A stretch of 64,000 nt of DNA, taken from contig CAWJGO010000005.1 in the NCBI GenBank assembly GCA_963842515.1, positions 124,001 to 188,000 on the forward strand, written 5' to 3'. The notes beneath the pieces are model-generated. The model saw only the letters and a list, made by a program, of their open reading frames with translations, ran no database searches and had not been told where the DNA came from. The position numbers and the translations under genes are program-made. This DNA is from CADEED01 sp963842515 (GTDB lineage: Bacteria; Pseudomonadota; Gammaproteobacteria; Steroidobacterales; Steroidobacteraceae). Positions 44,344-54,134 of this stretch are shown here, piece after piece. Position 1 is the stretch's first letter. Every line of letters begins with the position of its first letter.

Positions 44344-45630
44344 CTAACGCGCGCCGGCTGCATCCTCGGCCGCGGAGTCTTCGTCCGCATCTTCATTCGC
44401 GGCGTTCACGTCCACCCTCGGCAGGTCATCGTGTGTGTCGGCCAGGTGCTGGGCCTGGTCGTCCACGTACAGCATTTCGTGCTGACCGATGATCACCAAG
44501 TCGCCGTCGCGCAGCGTATGGCGCCGCACGCGCTTGCCATCGACCAGGATGCCGTTGGTGCTGTTGAGATCTTCGACGACGGTGATGCCGTCGCTGCCCG
44601 TGATCAGCTGGCAGTGGTGACGGCTGATGAACTTGCTGTCGATTTGCAGATCATTGTCGGGGGTTCGGCCGATGACTTTTCGGCCGGGGATGAGGTGCAG
44701 CTCGGCGACGGCCTTGCCTTCGGCCGACAAGACCAGTTTCGCCAAAGGTCGGGTCGTGCGATCGCCGCTGGATGCGGACCCGTTCGCAGGCTTGGCGGTC
44801 ATGGCGATGGGGCGCGATGAAAACTCCACCCAGCGCAACTCGGATACCGCCGAGGCGATATCCTCGAGCGTGACGTGATCGCGGTCCTCGTTGAAGGCGG
44901 CCATCATAGCCGTATCGCACAGCGTGTTGATGAGGCGTGGCACGCCACCGGAGTACTTGACGATCTCCGGGAAGGTGTCTTCAGCGAAGATTTGCCGCCC
45001 ATCCGCGCCGGCTACGTCGAGGCGATGCCGCACATAGGAACGCACGTCTTCACGCGACAGCGCGCCGACGTGAAAGCGAAGTCGGATGCGCTGCGCGAGC
45101 TGCACCAGCTCCGCTGAGTCCAGCTTTTCGTTGAGCTCGGGTTGTCCGGCGAGAATGATGCGAAGCACCTTCTCTTTCGTGGACTCGATTCCCGACAGCA
45201 TGCGGATTTCCTCGAGCACCTTGAGTGTGAGGTTCTGCGCTTCGTCGATGATCAGCAGGACCTTGCGGCCGGCGGCGTACTGCTCGATGAGAAAAGTGTT
45301 CAGCGTGGCGATCAGCTCGGCCTTCTTCATCTTGAAAGGCGAGAAACCGAACTGCACGAGAACCGACTGCAGGAATTCGACTGCGTTGACCTGGGTCTGG
45401 TTGATCTGCGCGATGACCACGTCCGAGTCGAGCTGGCGCAGGAAACTTTCGATGAGGGTGGTCTTGCCCGAGCCGATTTCACCGGTGACGACCACAAAGC
45501 CGTCGGTAAACCAGATGGTCGACTCCATGTACGCCTTGGCGCGTGCATGAGCCCGGGACAGATAGAGGAACTGCGGGTCCGGACTCAACCGGAAAGGCAG
45601 CTCACGAAGCTTGAAGGTCTCGATATACAT
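44344..45630 (-). CDS. ExeA/GspA-like AAA ATPase fused to an FHA domain
   Basis: A 428-residue protein. Residues 1-265 form an ExeA/MshM-type ATPase: MYIETFKLRELPFRLSPDP at the start, Walker A GEIGSGKTT, Walker B LLIIDEAQNL, and the GGVPRLINTLCD sensor region. A linker leads to an FHA domain at about 300-385 (GRKVIGRTPDNDLQ, SKFISRHHCQLI, LNSTNGILVDGKRV). The tail is acidic. ExeA-type ATPases assemble secretion or pilus complexes; FHA binds phosphothreonine. No kinase or secretion genes are next to it. Confidence 0.88.
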   Translation of the reverse strand: MYIETFKLRELPFRLSPDPQFLYLSRAHARAKAYMESTIWFTDGFVVVTGEIGSGKTTLIESFLRQLDSDVVIAQINQTQVNAVEFLQSVLVQFGFSPFKMKKAELIATLNTFLIEQYAAGRKVLLIIDEAQNLTLKVLEEIRMLSGIESTKEKVLRIILAGQPELNEKLDSAELVQLAQRIRLRFHVGALSREDVRSYVRHRLDVAGADGRQIFAEDTFPEIVKYSGGVPRLINTLCDTAMMAAFNEDRDHVTLEDIASAVSELRWVEFSSRPIAMTAKPANGSASSGDRTTRPLAKLVLSAEGKAVAELHLIPGRKVIGRTPDNDLQIDSKFISRHHCQLITGSDGITVVEDLNSTNGILVDGKRVRRHTLRDGDLVIIGQHEMLYVDDQAQHLADTHDDLPRVDVNAANEDADEDSAAEDAAGAR

Positions 45631-45687
45631 CGCAGCGGCCGATATTACGGTAAACCTGGGAATTCGGCAGAGAACCCCCGATCAGGC

Positions 45688-46794
45688 TTACCGAATTGCG
45701 AGGTAAGTCGCGCGGTCGATGCGGGAAAGCAGCTTAAAAGCGCGCAGATTGCGTTTTTGTGTCGCGTTATCGCAAATCGTGACATGGCCTAGCTTGCGGC
45801 CGGGGCGTGCCGTCTTGCCGTAGTCGTGCCAGTGCACTCCCGGCTGGGCGAGCAGCGCATCGCGTGTCGGCATTTCGCCTACAAGATTGATCATTGCCGA
45901 GTGGCCGCGCGCTGCCGTGCTGCCCAGCGGCAATCCCGCGACCGCGCGCACGTGATTTTCGAACTGGCTGGTATCGGCACCTTCGATGGTCCAGTGGCCG
46001 GAATTGTGCACGCGCGGCGCCATCTCGTTGGCAATGAGTTTGCCGCGCCTGACGAAGAACTCGATGGTCAACACGCCGACGTAGTTGAAATGGGCGAGCA
46101 ACCGGCGCGCCGCGCGTTGTGCCTGACGGGTCAGCGCCACATTGCCGTGCGGCGCGCGCGTGAGTCGCAGGATGCCATCGCGGTGCACGTTGAGATTGAG
46201 TGGATAGAACGCGGTTTCGCCCTGAGCGCCGCGGACGGCGATGACGGACACCTCGGCGTCGAAAGGCACCAGGTTTTCGTAGAGCAGCGGCGCGGAGCCG
46301 AGCGCCTCCCAGGCGCGATCGATGTCGGCCGATGCGCGCAAGACGAATTGACCCTTGCCGTCGTATCCCATGCGCCGCGTCTTGAGCACGCCGGGCAGGC
46401 CGATGGTCTTCACCGCCAGCTCGAGCGTCGCGCGTGAATCCACGGCCGCGTACTTCGTGGTGGCGATGCCGAGCAGATCGAAGGTGCGTTTTTCGGTGAG
46501 GCGGTCCTGGGCGGCGGCCAATGCGCGCAGCGGCGGTGCTATGCGTGCCTTGCCGGGAAGGCCCTCGAGCGCATCGACCGGAATGTTCTCCCAGTCGAAG
46601 GTGAGCACTTCGCAGCGTTGCGAGAGCTGACCTAACAAGCTCCGATCGGTGAGCGCGCCTTCGAGAATCGGCCCAACCTGGCCGCCCGGCGTCTTCGCGT
46701 CGCGGTCGAGGAACAGGAAGTCGAAACCCAGTGGATAGCCGGCCAGCGCCATCATGCGCCCGAGCTGTCCGGCGCCGACGATGCCTATTGTCAT
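45688..46794 (-). CDS. purK: N5-carboxyaminoimidazole ribonucleotide synthase
   Basis: A 368-residue ATP-grasp enzyme converting AIR, ATP and bicarbonate to N5-CAIR in purine synthesis. GIVGAGQLGRMMA opens the protein, then the ATP-grasp TRRMGYDGKGQFVL and NEMAPRVHNSGHWT. It is 15 bp downstream of purE. Confidence 0.96.
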   Translation of the reverse strand: MTIGIVGAGQLGRMMALAGYPLGFDFLFLDRDAKTPGGQVGPILEGALTDRSLLGQLSQRCEVLTFDWENIPVDALEGLPGKARIAPPLRALAAAQDRLTEKRTFDLLGIATTKYAAVDSRATLELAVKTIGLPGVLKTRRMGYDGKGQFVLRASADIDRAWEALGSAPLLYENLVPFDAEVSVIAVRGAQGETAFYPLNLNVHRDGILRLTRAPHGNVALTRQAQRAARRLLAHFNYVGVLTIEFFVRRGKLIANEMAPRVHNSGHWTIEGADTSQFENHVRAVAGLPLGSTAARGHSAMINLVGEMPTRDALLAQPGVHWHDYGKTARPGRKLGHVTICDNATQKRNLRAFKLLSRIDRATYLAIR

Positions 46795-46809
46795 TGACTG
46801 TGGGTCATT

Positions 46810-47313
46810 TCACGAAGCCGGATCGGCCGTGCTCGGATCGGAACGGGCGAGCACCTTCTCGGTCTGCTCGACGCGGAATTTCTTGAGCGCCGCATCGATC
46901 TCCGGCCGCTTGTTGGCGAGGATCGCGGCCGCCGCGAGCCCTGCATTGGTGGCGCCGGCGATGCCGATGGCGAACGTGGCGACGGGAATTCCCGCCGGCA
47001 TCTGCACGATGGAGAGCAGCGAATCGAGGCCGCTCAGCGCCTTCGACTGCACCGGCACGCCGAGCACGGGAAGAGTTGTCTTCGCAGCGGTCATCCCGGG
47101 TAGGTGGGCGGCCCCACCGGCACCGGCGATGATTACCTCGATGCCGCGCCCTTGCGCGTTCGAGGCATAGTCAAACAGCAGGTCGGGTGTCCGGTGAGCC
47201 GAAACCACGCGGGTCTCGTAGGGGATGCCGAGCTTGTCGAGCGCATCGGCCGCGGCGCGCATCGTCTCCCAATCGGAAGTCGAGCCCATGATGATGCCGA
47301 CCAGTGGTTTCAT
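46810..47313 (-). CDS. purE: N5-carboxyaminoimidazole ribonucleotide mutase
   Basis: A 167-residue PurE. IIMGSTSDWETM is the phosphate-binding loop, VVSAHRTPD the catalytic histidine region, and GAGGAAHLPGM the third motif. Class I, forming octamers. Directly precedes purK. Confidence 0.96.
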   Translation of the reverse strand: MKPLVGIIMGSTSDWETMRAAADALDKLGIPYETRVVSAHRTPDLLFDYASNAQGRGIEVIIAGAGGAAHLPGMTAAKTTLPVLGVPVQSKALSGLDSLLSIVQMPAGIPVATFAIGIAGATNAGLAAAAILANKRPEIDAALKKFRVEQTEKVLARSDPSTADPAS

Positions 47314-47344
47314 CGCGAAATCCTACCCGTGAGGCGCGCGCGCG

Positions 47345-47860
47345 TCACGAAGAAGCTTCAAACAAACTTCGAATCGAACGGAACAGCTCGCGTGATGCGC
47401 CTTCGCGGCTTCCCGGGTCGACTCGTGAGTTGCTCGCCTTGGCGATGAGCGCCTGCAGGGCCTTGCGGTCAGCGACGGGACGCCATTCGATGAGCTCATC
47501 GAGCGCCTTCGGACCTTCCGAGAGCAGCCGCGCGCGCCAGGCTTCGATGCGCTTGTGCTTTTCGGCGTCCAGGGCCGAGACGCGTGATTCTGCCCCGAGC
47601 GCTGCCTCGATGGGTACAGGATCGATCTCGCGCATGAGCTTGCCGATGTATTGCCGCTGGCGTGCGAGGCCACCGCGGCTGGTGATGCGTTTGGCGAGCA
47701 GGATGGCATCCAGCAGGGCTTCCGGCAGGTTCAGAGCCGCGAGCTCGGTCTCCTTGAGCGCAATCAGCCGGGTGCCAAGATCCTGGGCAGCGGTCGCCTC
47801 CCGCTTGCGTGCGCTTTTGCTCGGACCCCGTATTTCCTCGGTTTCGTCTTCGTCGTGCAT
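47345..47860 (-). CDS. darP: Dual-action ribosomal maturation protein DarP (YjgA)
   Basis: A 171-residue DUF615 protein. GPSKSARKREATAAQDLG is the family's start motif and ITSRGGLARQRQYIGKLMR the conserved helix. It aids 50S maturation. Starts at 47860, 14 bp from the divergent pmbA; E. coli has the same yjgA/pmbA pair. Confidence 0.93.
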   Translation of the reverse strand: MHDEDETEEIRGPSKSARKREATAAQDLGTRLIALKETELAALNLPEALLDAILLAKRITSRGGLARQRQYIGKLMREIDPVPIEAALGAESRVSALDAEKHKRIEAWRARLLSEGPKALDELIEWRPVADRKALQALIAKASNSRVDPGSREGASRELFRSIRSLFEASS

Positions 47861-47874
47861 CGTACAATTCTGCC

Positions 47875-49239
47875 ATGCAAGCAATCGTTCAGCCCCGTCA
47901 GGAAGTCGATGGCACGCGAATTCCCGAGCTGAAAGGCATCGTTTCCGATTCATTGAAGCTCGCGCGCAGCCTGGGGGCTACCCAAGCCGAAGCCGATGTC
48001 AGCCTGCAGAAAGGACTTACTACCACCGTGCGCCTGGGAGACGTCGAAACCGTCGAATACCAGCGCGATCGCGGCATGGGCATCACGGTGTACTTCGGCA
48101 AGCGCAAGGGTTCGGCCAGCACCGCGGACTTATCCGTGCGCGCGGTGGCCGAAACTGTCGAGAAAGCCTGCGATATCGCGCGGTATACCGCCGAGGACGA
48201 TTGTTCGGGGCTTGCCGATCCTGACGAGCTGGCGCACGACATTCCCGACCTCGACCTCGATCATCCCTGGGACCTTGCGCCCGAGCAGGCGGTGGAGACC
48301 GCGCGCGAGTGCGAGGCAGCCGGCCGCTCCGTCGACACGCGCATCACCAACTCCGAAGGCGCGAGCGTCAGCAGCCATCGTGGCGTGCGCGTGTACGGCA
48401 ACTCACATGGATTTCTCGCCGGCTACCCATCCACGAGTCACAGCGTGAGCTGCGTGCTGCTCGCCCAGGCAGGCGAGGACATGCAGCGCGACTATTGGTA
48501 CGCCTCCGCCCGCGATGCGCGCGATCTGGAGAGCTCGGAGAGCATCGGCCGCAAGGCCGGTCAGCGCGCCGTTGCCCGCCTCGGCGCGCGCAAGTTGGCG
48601 ACACAACGCGCGCGTGTGTTGTTCGCGCCCGAAGTGGCCCGCGGCCTCATCGGCCATTTCCTGGGCGCCGTGCGCGGCAGCAGCCAGTACCGCAAGAGCT
48701 CGTTCCTGCTGGATGCAGCAGGCCAGCAGGTATTTCCGTCGTTCCTAGAGTTGCGCGAACGGCCGCATATCCCGAAAGCGCTCGGCAGCAGCCCGTTCGA
48801 TGGCGAAGGCGTGGCGACGCGCGATCGGGATCTGGTGCGCGATGGGGTGCTGCAGGGCTACATCCTCGGCAGCTACTCCGCACGCAAACTCGGTCTCAGG
48901 ACCACCGGCAATGCCGGTGGCACGCACAACCTGCTGGTGGAGTCGAATACCGGCGGCGTGGAGATCGGGGCGCTCATGCGCGAACTCGGCACCGGCTTGT
49001 TAGTCACAGAGCTCATGGGGCAGGGCGTGAACGGCGTCACCGGCGATTATTCGCGCGGCGCGTCAGGCTACTGGGTGGAGAACGGCGTCCAGGCGTATCC
49101 CGTGCACGAGATCACCATCGCCGGGAACCTCAAGGAGATCTTCAAGAACATCGCCGCCATTGGCAGCGATGTGGACCTGCGCGGCGGGGTGCGCGTGGGC
49201 TCGATCCTCATTGGCGAAATGACGATCGCCGGCGATTGA
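47875..49239 (+). CDS. pmbA: Metalloprotease PmbA/TldE
   Basis: A 454-residue partner of TldD without the HExxxH motif. Conserved text includes RDRGMGITVYFGKRKGSAS and GNAGGTHNLLV, and it ends GGVRVGSILIGEMTIAGD. The ATG at 47875 (MQAIVQPRQEVD) is preferred over one 66 bp upstream lying in darP. Confidence 0.95.
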   Translation: MQAIVQPRQEVDGTRIPELKGIVSDSLKLARSLGATQAEADVSLQKGLTTTVRLGDVETVEYQRDRGMGITVYFGKRKGSASTADLSVRAVAETVEKACDIARYTAEDDCSGLADPDELAHDIPDLDLDHPWDLAPEQAVETARECEAAGRSVDTRITNSEGASVSSHRGVRVYGNSHGFLAGYPSTSHSVSCVLLAQAGEDMQRDYWYASARDARDLESSESIGRKAGQRAVARLGARKLATQRARVLFAPEVARGLIGHFLGAVRGSSQYRKSSFLLDAAGQQVFPSFLELRERPHIPKALGSSPFDGEGVATRDRDLVRDGVLQGYILGSYSARKLGLRTTGNAGGTHNLLVESNTGGVEIGALMRELGTGLLVTELMGQGVNGVTGDYSRGASGYWVENGVQAYPVHEITIAGNLKEIFKNIAAIGSDVDLRGGVRVGSILIGEMTIAGD

Positions 49240-49263
49240 CGCCAGCGTGGAGGCGAATGTTTC

Positions 49264-50268
49264 GTGAATGAACCCGCTTCCTTACAGCTGAATGTCGTCA
49301 ACGGGGACATGGCCGCGGGAACATTCCTGCACGCCTTTGGACCGAGCGACCGCCTGCTGATCCAGCGCGACGTTCTCACCTGTGGTCCCATTGCCCGGAG
49401 TCCCAAGATATCGTTGTGGCAGAAGGTGCGGCTCCATTTCTGGCATCGTGCTTTTGCGCACTTGCGCAACTTCAACTTTGATCCTTCGCCCATCGATCTG
49501 CTCAAGCATGCGGACCGGCTGCGGGGACCCGAGTATCCCTGCGTCTGGGCCGCCACCGGCAACAGCGATCAGTTCACGATTTCATTCGTCCTTCACCTGG
49601 TCGCGGTGTCGGGCGGCGACGTGAACGGAGTCCATGTAGTCCAGTTCGAAAAACACGCGGAGACTGGTGCGCGGGTGCGAGGCACTGGCGAGCTCACGCC
49701 CCAACAGCTGCGCGCGCACCCGGAACCGAGAAAGCTGTCGCTGTTCGAGCTCGCGGCGTATCGCGACGCGTGGGTGGCGCTGACCGCTCCCGATCCCGCG
49801 GAGGTGGTCTCATTCGCCTCGCGCCATCCGGATGCGCCTTGGTACCTGCTGGAGGCGGTCGCCAAGGTCCTGCGCCGCTATCCGGATCGCGCCTCCGGTC
49901 TCAACTACTGGGATCGTCACCTGTTGGAGTCCGTGCAGACCCATGGCCCCAAGGCGGCGAACGTGATCGCCCACACGATCGAAGCGATGTTCGAAGACGG
50001 CGACCTGGTCGGGGACCTCTATACATTCTCGCGACTGCTCGGCATGACCAGCAGTGGAATGCCGCACCCGTTGCTCAATTTCAGCGGGAGCCGGCAGCAG
50101 ATCGGGCGCGCCGAGGTGACGTTGACGGAGCTCGGCGCGCAGGTGCTGAGCGGTGCGGCGTCCTCGTATCCGGCCAATCCACTGGACGACTGGGCCGGTG
50201 GAGTGCACCTGTCCACCGCGAAAGGCTCGGTCTGGTTCAACGACAGCGGGGTGATCGTGCGGGCGTAG
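49264..50268 (+). CDS. DUF1835-type protein
   Basis: A 334-residue protein with GTG start. The N-terminus LQLNVVNGDMAAGTFLHAF, then RDVLTCGPIA, matches DUF1835. The remainder has WYLLEAVAKVLRRYP and LLGMTSSGMPHPLLNFSG. Function unknown; the family is cytoplasmic. Its TAG stop directly abuts element C. Confidence 0.7.
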   Translation: MNEPASLQLNVVNGDMAAGTFLHAFGPSDRLLIQRDVLTCGPIARSPKISLWQKVRLHFWHRAFAHLRNFNFDPSPIDLLKHADRLRGPEYPCVWAATGNSDQFTISFVLHLVAVSGGDVNGVHVVQFEKHAETGARVRGTGELTPQQLRAHPEPRKLSLFELAAYRDAWVALTAPDPAEVVSFASRHPDAPWYLLEAVAKVLRRYPDRASGLNYWDRHLLESVQTHGPKAANVIAHTIEAMFEDGDLVGDLYTFSRLLGMTSSGMPHPLLNFSGSRQQIGRAEVTLTELGAQVLSGAASSYPANPLDDWAGGVHLSTAKGSVWFNDSGVIVRA

Positions 50269-50991
50269 AAATGGGGACACTTCCCATTTCCTAGCAAAAA
50301 GGGGCCGGACCTGATTGTGTGGGTGAGTGGGGATGTTCGGGTGGAAGGTTCCAGGCGCTCGCTGGTGAGCGCGCCGGACGGCGTTCGCTTGCGCGGGGCT
50401 GCGCGCCAGAGCTGTCAGCGATCAATTGCAATCAGCACAAAACGCGCAGGGTAGGAAAGAACCACCAAAGAGTACCTGCGCGCTTAACGCCCCGCGCTGC
50501 GCCGCTCACACGCTCGCGCCTGGAACCTTCAACCCGAACATCCTCGCGCGCCCACGCAAGCGGAGAGGAAGATCCCACAGCAGGTGGATGTGGTGTATCC
50601 CAGCTAGCGGAGAAAAGAGCGCAAGCCCAAAAGCTCATACTAGCAACCATCCGTGCGGCTCTTTTCTCAGCCACCCGAGCAAATGGGGACGCGCCGCAAT
50701 CGGAGTGTGAGCTGGCGTTGCTGGATCGCTCAGGGTCGAGAGCGAGCGTCTGAGCGGCGAGCGCGAGGCGTTAAGCGCGCAGGTACTCTTTGGTGGTTCT
50801 TCTCTAACAGTGCCCGTTCAGCGCTTGTCCCCAATCAACCGCTGACAGCTCTGGCGCGCAGCCTCGCGCGAGCGAACGCCGTCCGGCGCGCTCAGCAGCG
50901 AGCTCTCAACCCTGAGCGATCCAGCAACTCCACCTCCCACTCCCATCCAGCCGCGTCCCCGTTTCCTAGGAAATCAGGAATGTCCCCATTT
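50269..50991. repeat. Element C: 723-bp self-complementary non-coding element
   Basis: It fills the gap between two convergent genes exactly: TAG|AAATGGGGAC on the left, GTCCCCATTT|CTA on the right, the mirror image including both TAG stops. The two halves are imperfect inverted copies: GCGCCGGACGGCGTTCGCT at 50371-50389 recurs reversed at 50871-50889, and the stretch around AAGAACCACCAAAGAGTACC recurs reversed in the right half. The inner part contains a short further GCAAATGGGGACGCG word. ORFs within it are shadows. An inverted copy (element D) is at 61.6 kb. Confidence 0.85.
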
Positions 50992-52302
50992 CTACGCGGC
51001 TTCCTCGACGAGGTCCCGCAACGTCATTTCCCCGCAGCTCTTGCGCCACGCGTCGTCCATCGTCTTGCTGATGGCGTCGACCGCCGGTAGTTTGAGATTC
51101 CGCCAGCCCACTTGTCCGGCTTTCTCGTTGCGCGCGATGTCGACGATCTCCTGGATCGAGATCTGCCCGAGATCGCGAGCCGGCAGCAATCGCTCATCAT
51201 CCGTCATCGTGAGCAGGTGCGCGTCCTCGAGCGCGTGCACGATGCGCGAGATGGCGATGCCGGGCATGGCGAGCTCATGCGCGAGAGTGTCGACCGACCA
51301 CCGGGTTTTTCCATCGTGGTACGACCGGCCGATGAGGAACATGACCTTGAGCGTGAGCTGCTCGCGCTGCACGGCCGAGAGGCGCAACTCCGTCAATCCC
51401 ATGCGCAGGTAGTTGCGGTTCTGTACGTAAAACGACAACTGCGCGCCGACCAGCAGGATCAGCCAGCCGAAGTAGGTCCAGAGCAGCGCAGCAACAATAA
51501 TGGCGAAGCCGGCGTACACCACCGTGAGGCGCGTGGAGAACACCACGAGCGCCGTGAACAGCTTGCCCACCGCGGCCCAGAGAATTCCGGCGGTGACGCC
51601 GCCGATGATCGCCGGCTTCCACTTCACTTTGGTGTTGGGTACGAACATGTACACGGCGGTGAAAATCGCCGCCACCATGAAATACGGGGAAATCTCGATG
51701 CTGAACGCGACCAGCCGTTCGACGAACGGCATGTAGCGGCCGAGCCCGACCGAGGCGGTTTCCAGAGCGTTGTGCGACAGGCCGATGAAGCTCACCACCA
51801 CGATCGGCCCGACGATGAGCAGCGCGACGTACTCGGTCACGCGCCGCGCGAAGCTGCGCGCCTGCTCCACACGCCACAGGAAATTGAAGCCGTCCTCGAC
51901 CTTCTTGATGGTGCCTAGCAGCGTCCACAGCAGCAGCGCGAGCCCCAAGGATCCGACTACGCCCGTGCTGACACTGTCGGCGAATTCCATGACCTTGCTG
52001 GTGAACTCTTCGGCGGCCCGCGAGCCCATGGGCTTGAAGAACTCCAGGATGATGGGCTGCAGTTCGCGATGCGCGCCGAAGGCCTTGAGCACCGCGAAGG
52101 CGAAGGCGATGAGCGGCACCAGCGACAGCAGCGTCGCGTACACCAGGCCCATGGCATAGAGATTGATCTGGCCACGCGACAGGTCGCGCAGCAAGGCGTA
52201 CGGATAACGTAGCAGACGCAGCGCCCGTGCACCGGGAGTGGGCCCTTCCGAGTACTCGCCGAACAGATAGCGGTCGAGCCAGTTCCAGAAGACAAGAATC
52301 AT
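50992..52302 (-). CDS. yihY: YihY/BrkB family inner-membrane protein
   Basis: A 436-residue protein with about six membrane segments in residues 30-290 (LYAMGLVYATLLSLVPLIAFAF motif of the family) and a cytosolic C-terminal domain of about 130 residues with a winged-helix look (VDTLAHELAMPGIAISRIVHAL). The family was once called RNase BN in error; function is uncertain. Stop codon is abutted by element C. Confidence 0.88.
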   Translation of the reverse strand: MILVFWNWLDRYLFGEYSEGPTPGARALRLLRYPYALLRDLSRGQINLYAMGLVYATLLSLVPLIAFAFAVLKAFGAHRELQPIILEFFKPMGSRAAEEFTSKVMEFADSVSTGVVGSLGLALLLWTLLGTIKKVEDGFNFLWRVEQARSFARRVTEYVALLIVGPIVVVSFIGLSHNALETASVGLGRYMPFVERLVAFSIEISPYFMVAAIFTAVYMFVPNTKVKWKPAIIGGVTAGILWAAVGKLFTALVVFSTRLTVVYAGFAIIVAALLWTYFGWLILLVGAQLSFYVQNRNYLRMGLTELRLSAVQREQLTLKVMFLIGRSYHDGKTRWSVDTLAHELAMPGIAISRIVHALEDAHLLTMTDDERLLPARDLGQISIQEIVDIARNEKAGQVGWRNLKLPAVDAISKTMDDAWRKSCGEMTLRDLVEEAA

Positions 52303-52354
52303 CGTGGTGGCAGAATAAGTGGCCTACCTGCCGCTGTCACGGCGAGATTGCCTC

Positions 52355-53158
52355 ATGCACTTCGACTTACCGACGCGAATCGTCTGCCTCACCGAGGAAA
52401 CTACTGAAACGCTCTACCTGCTAGGTGAGGAAGAGCGCATCGTCGGCATCTCGGGCTTCACCGTGCGCCCGCCGCGAGCGCGGCGTGAAAAGCCGCGCGT
52501 CTCGGCCTTCACCAGCGCGAAGATCGACAAGATCGTCGAGCTGCGGCCGGACCTCGTGCTCGGTTTCTCCGACCTGCAGGCGGATATCGCCGCTGAGCTG
52601 ATCCGCGCCGGGATCGAAGTGCACGTCTTCAACCATCGCAGCGTGGCGCAGATCCTGCGCATGATCGCAACGCTCGGCGCGATGGTGGGAAGCGCCACCA
52701 AAGCCAGCGTGCTCATCGAAAAACTTCAAGGCGGAATCGAAGCGGTGCGCACCAGTGCTGCGCGCTTCGCGCGGCGGCCGCGGGTCTATTTCGAGGAATG
52801 GGACGAGCCGCAGATATCCGGCATCCGCTGGGTGTCGGAGGTGATTGACATCGCCGGCGGCGAAGATGTCTTTCCGGAGCTCGCATGCGAACCGCTCGGC
52901 AAGAATCGCATCATCGCCGACCCACTCGAAGTGCCGCGACGCGCGCCCGATGTGATCTTCGGCTCGTGGTGCGGCAAGAAATTCCGTCCCGAGACCGTGG
53001 CGGCGCGCGCTGGCTGGAACGAGGTGCCCGCGGTGCGCGATGGGCATCTCTACGAGATCAAGTCATCGATCATCTTGCAACCCGGACCCGCCGCCCTGAC
53101 CGACGGCCTCGCCGCCATCCACGCGCGGCTCTCGAAGTGGGCAGAAGAGACCCGTTAA
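52355..53158 (+). CDS. Cobalamin-binding-type periplasmic-binding-fold protein without signal peptide
   Basis: A 267-residue type III binding-fold protein (BtuF/TroA-like). RIVCLTEETTETLYLLGEEERIVG opens it, then KIDKIVELRPDLVLGFSDLQ and RWVSEVIDIAGGEDVFPE. No signal peptide is present from either start (52319 or 52355), so it seems cytosolic, and no ABC permease or ATPase is adjacent. Annotated elsewhere as 'cobalamin-binding protein'; ligand unproven. Confidence 0.78.
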   Translation: MHFDLPTRIVCLTEETTETLYLLGEEERIVGISGFTVRPPRARREKPRVSAFTSAKIDKIVELRPDLVLGFSDLQADIAAELIRAGIEVHVFNHRSVAQILRMIATLGAMVGSATKASVLIEKLQGGIEAVRTSAARFARRPRVYFEEWDEPQISGIRWVSEVIDIAGGEDVFPELACEPLGKNRIIADPLEVPRRAPDVIFGSWCGKKFRPETVAARAGWNEVPAVRDGHLYEIKSSIILQPGPAALTDGLAAIHARLSKWAEETR

Positions 53159-53186
53159 TTTCATGTACGCCGCCGCTTCGGCGGCG

Positions 53187-54113
53187 TTAAGAGTGGCCGG
53201 AGGCCTGGGAAGTCAGGGTCGCGAGTGCTTCCAAGTATTTCGCGCGCGTGCCGGCGATGACCTGCGGCGGAAGCTTCGGGCCCGGCGCCTTCTTGTTCCA
53301 GTCGAGAGTCTCGAGATAGTCGCGCACGAACTGCTTATCGAAGGAGGGCGGGCTCGAGCCCTCACGCCAGGTTTCGGCCGGCCAGAAGCGCGAGGAGTCG
53401 GGAGTCAGCACCTCGTCGATCAACACGAGCCTGCCGTCAGCGCCAAGCGCGAATTCGAACTTGGTATCGGCAATGATGATGCCGCGCTCGCGCGCGTGCG
53501 CCGACGCGTATTCGTAGAGCGCGATCGCGGTATCGCGCACGCGCGCCGCGAGCTCCTCGCCCACGAGCTGTGCCGCCTGTTCGAAGCTGATGGTCTCGTC
53601 GTGCTCACCGATTGCGGCCTTGGTGGACGGCGTGAACAGCGTCTGCGGCAGTCTCGCCGCCTGCTTGAGACCCGCCGGTAGTTTGATGCCGGAGATCGCG
53701 CCGGTCTTCTGGTAATCCTTCCACCCCGAGCCGATCACGTATCCGCGCACCACCGCTTCGAGCGGCACGGTCTTCAGGCGTTTCACGATCACGGCCCGGT
53801 CGGCGAGCAGTGCGCGCTCGGCCGGATCGCTCACCACCTCGGCGATGCTGCGGTCCGTCAGGTGATTCGGGACGATGTGTCGAGTGCGTGCGAACCAGAA
53901 GTTCGAAATGGAATTGAGCACGCGGCCCTTGTCGGGAATCGGATCGGGCAGCACCACGTCGAACGCCGAGATGCGGTCGGTGGTCACTATGAGCATGGAT
54001 TGCGCATCGATCTCATAGATGTCGCGCACCTTGCCGGCGTGGATCTTCTTGAGCCCACTCAGCGAAGTGGTATGGACGGACGGGCTTACGGTTTCGGTTA
54101 GCATACTTGCCAT
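53187..54113 (-). CDS. purC: Phosphoribosylaminoimidazole-succinocarboxamide synthase
   Basis: A 308-residue SAICAR synthase of the longer type (yeast Ade1-like, against about 237 in E. coli). KKIHAGKVRDIYEID, then TTDRISAFDVVLPDPIPDKG, and ADTKFEFALGADGRLVLIDEVLTPDSSRFW are diagnostic. Start ATG at 54113 or 54104. Divergent from the DnaJ-like gene. Confidence 0.96.
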   Translation of the reverse strand: MASMLTETVSPSVHTTSLSGLKKIHAGKVRDIYEIDAQSMLIVTTDRISAFDVVLPDPIPDKGRVLNSISNFWFARTRHIVPNHLTDRSIAEVVSDPAERALLADRAVIVKRLKTVPLEAVVRGYVIGSGWKDYQKTGAISGIKLPAGLKQAARLPQTLFTPSTKAAIGEHDETISFEQAAQLVGEELAARVRDTAIALYEYASAHARERGIIIADTKFEFALGADGRLVLIDEVLTPDSSRFWPAETWREGSSPPSFDKQFVRDYLETLDWNKKAPGPKLPPQVIAGTRAKYLEALATLTSQASGHS

Positions 54114-54134
54114 GAATCTTATCAAGTGCCCCCG

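Noticed and set aside
50269..50991. Possibility that element C is a CRISPR array
   Set aside because: The repeats are inverted, not regularly spaced direct repeats, and there are no cas genes.
50319..51090. ORFs inside element C, with a peptide containing RAGTLWWFF in two of them
   Set aside because: The peptide recurs only because the element's halves are inverted copies; frames are not preserved between C and D and lack start signals.
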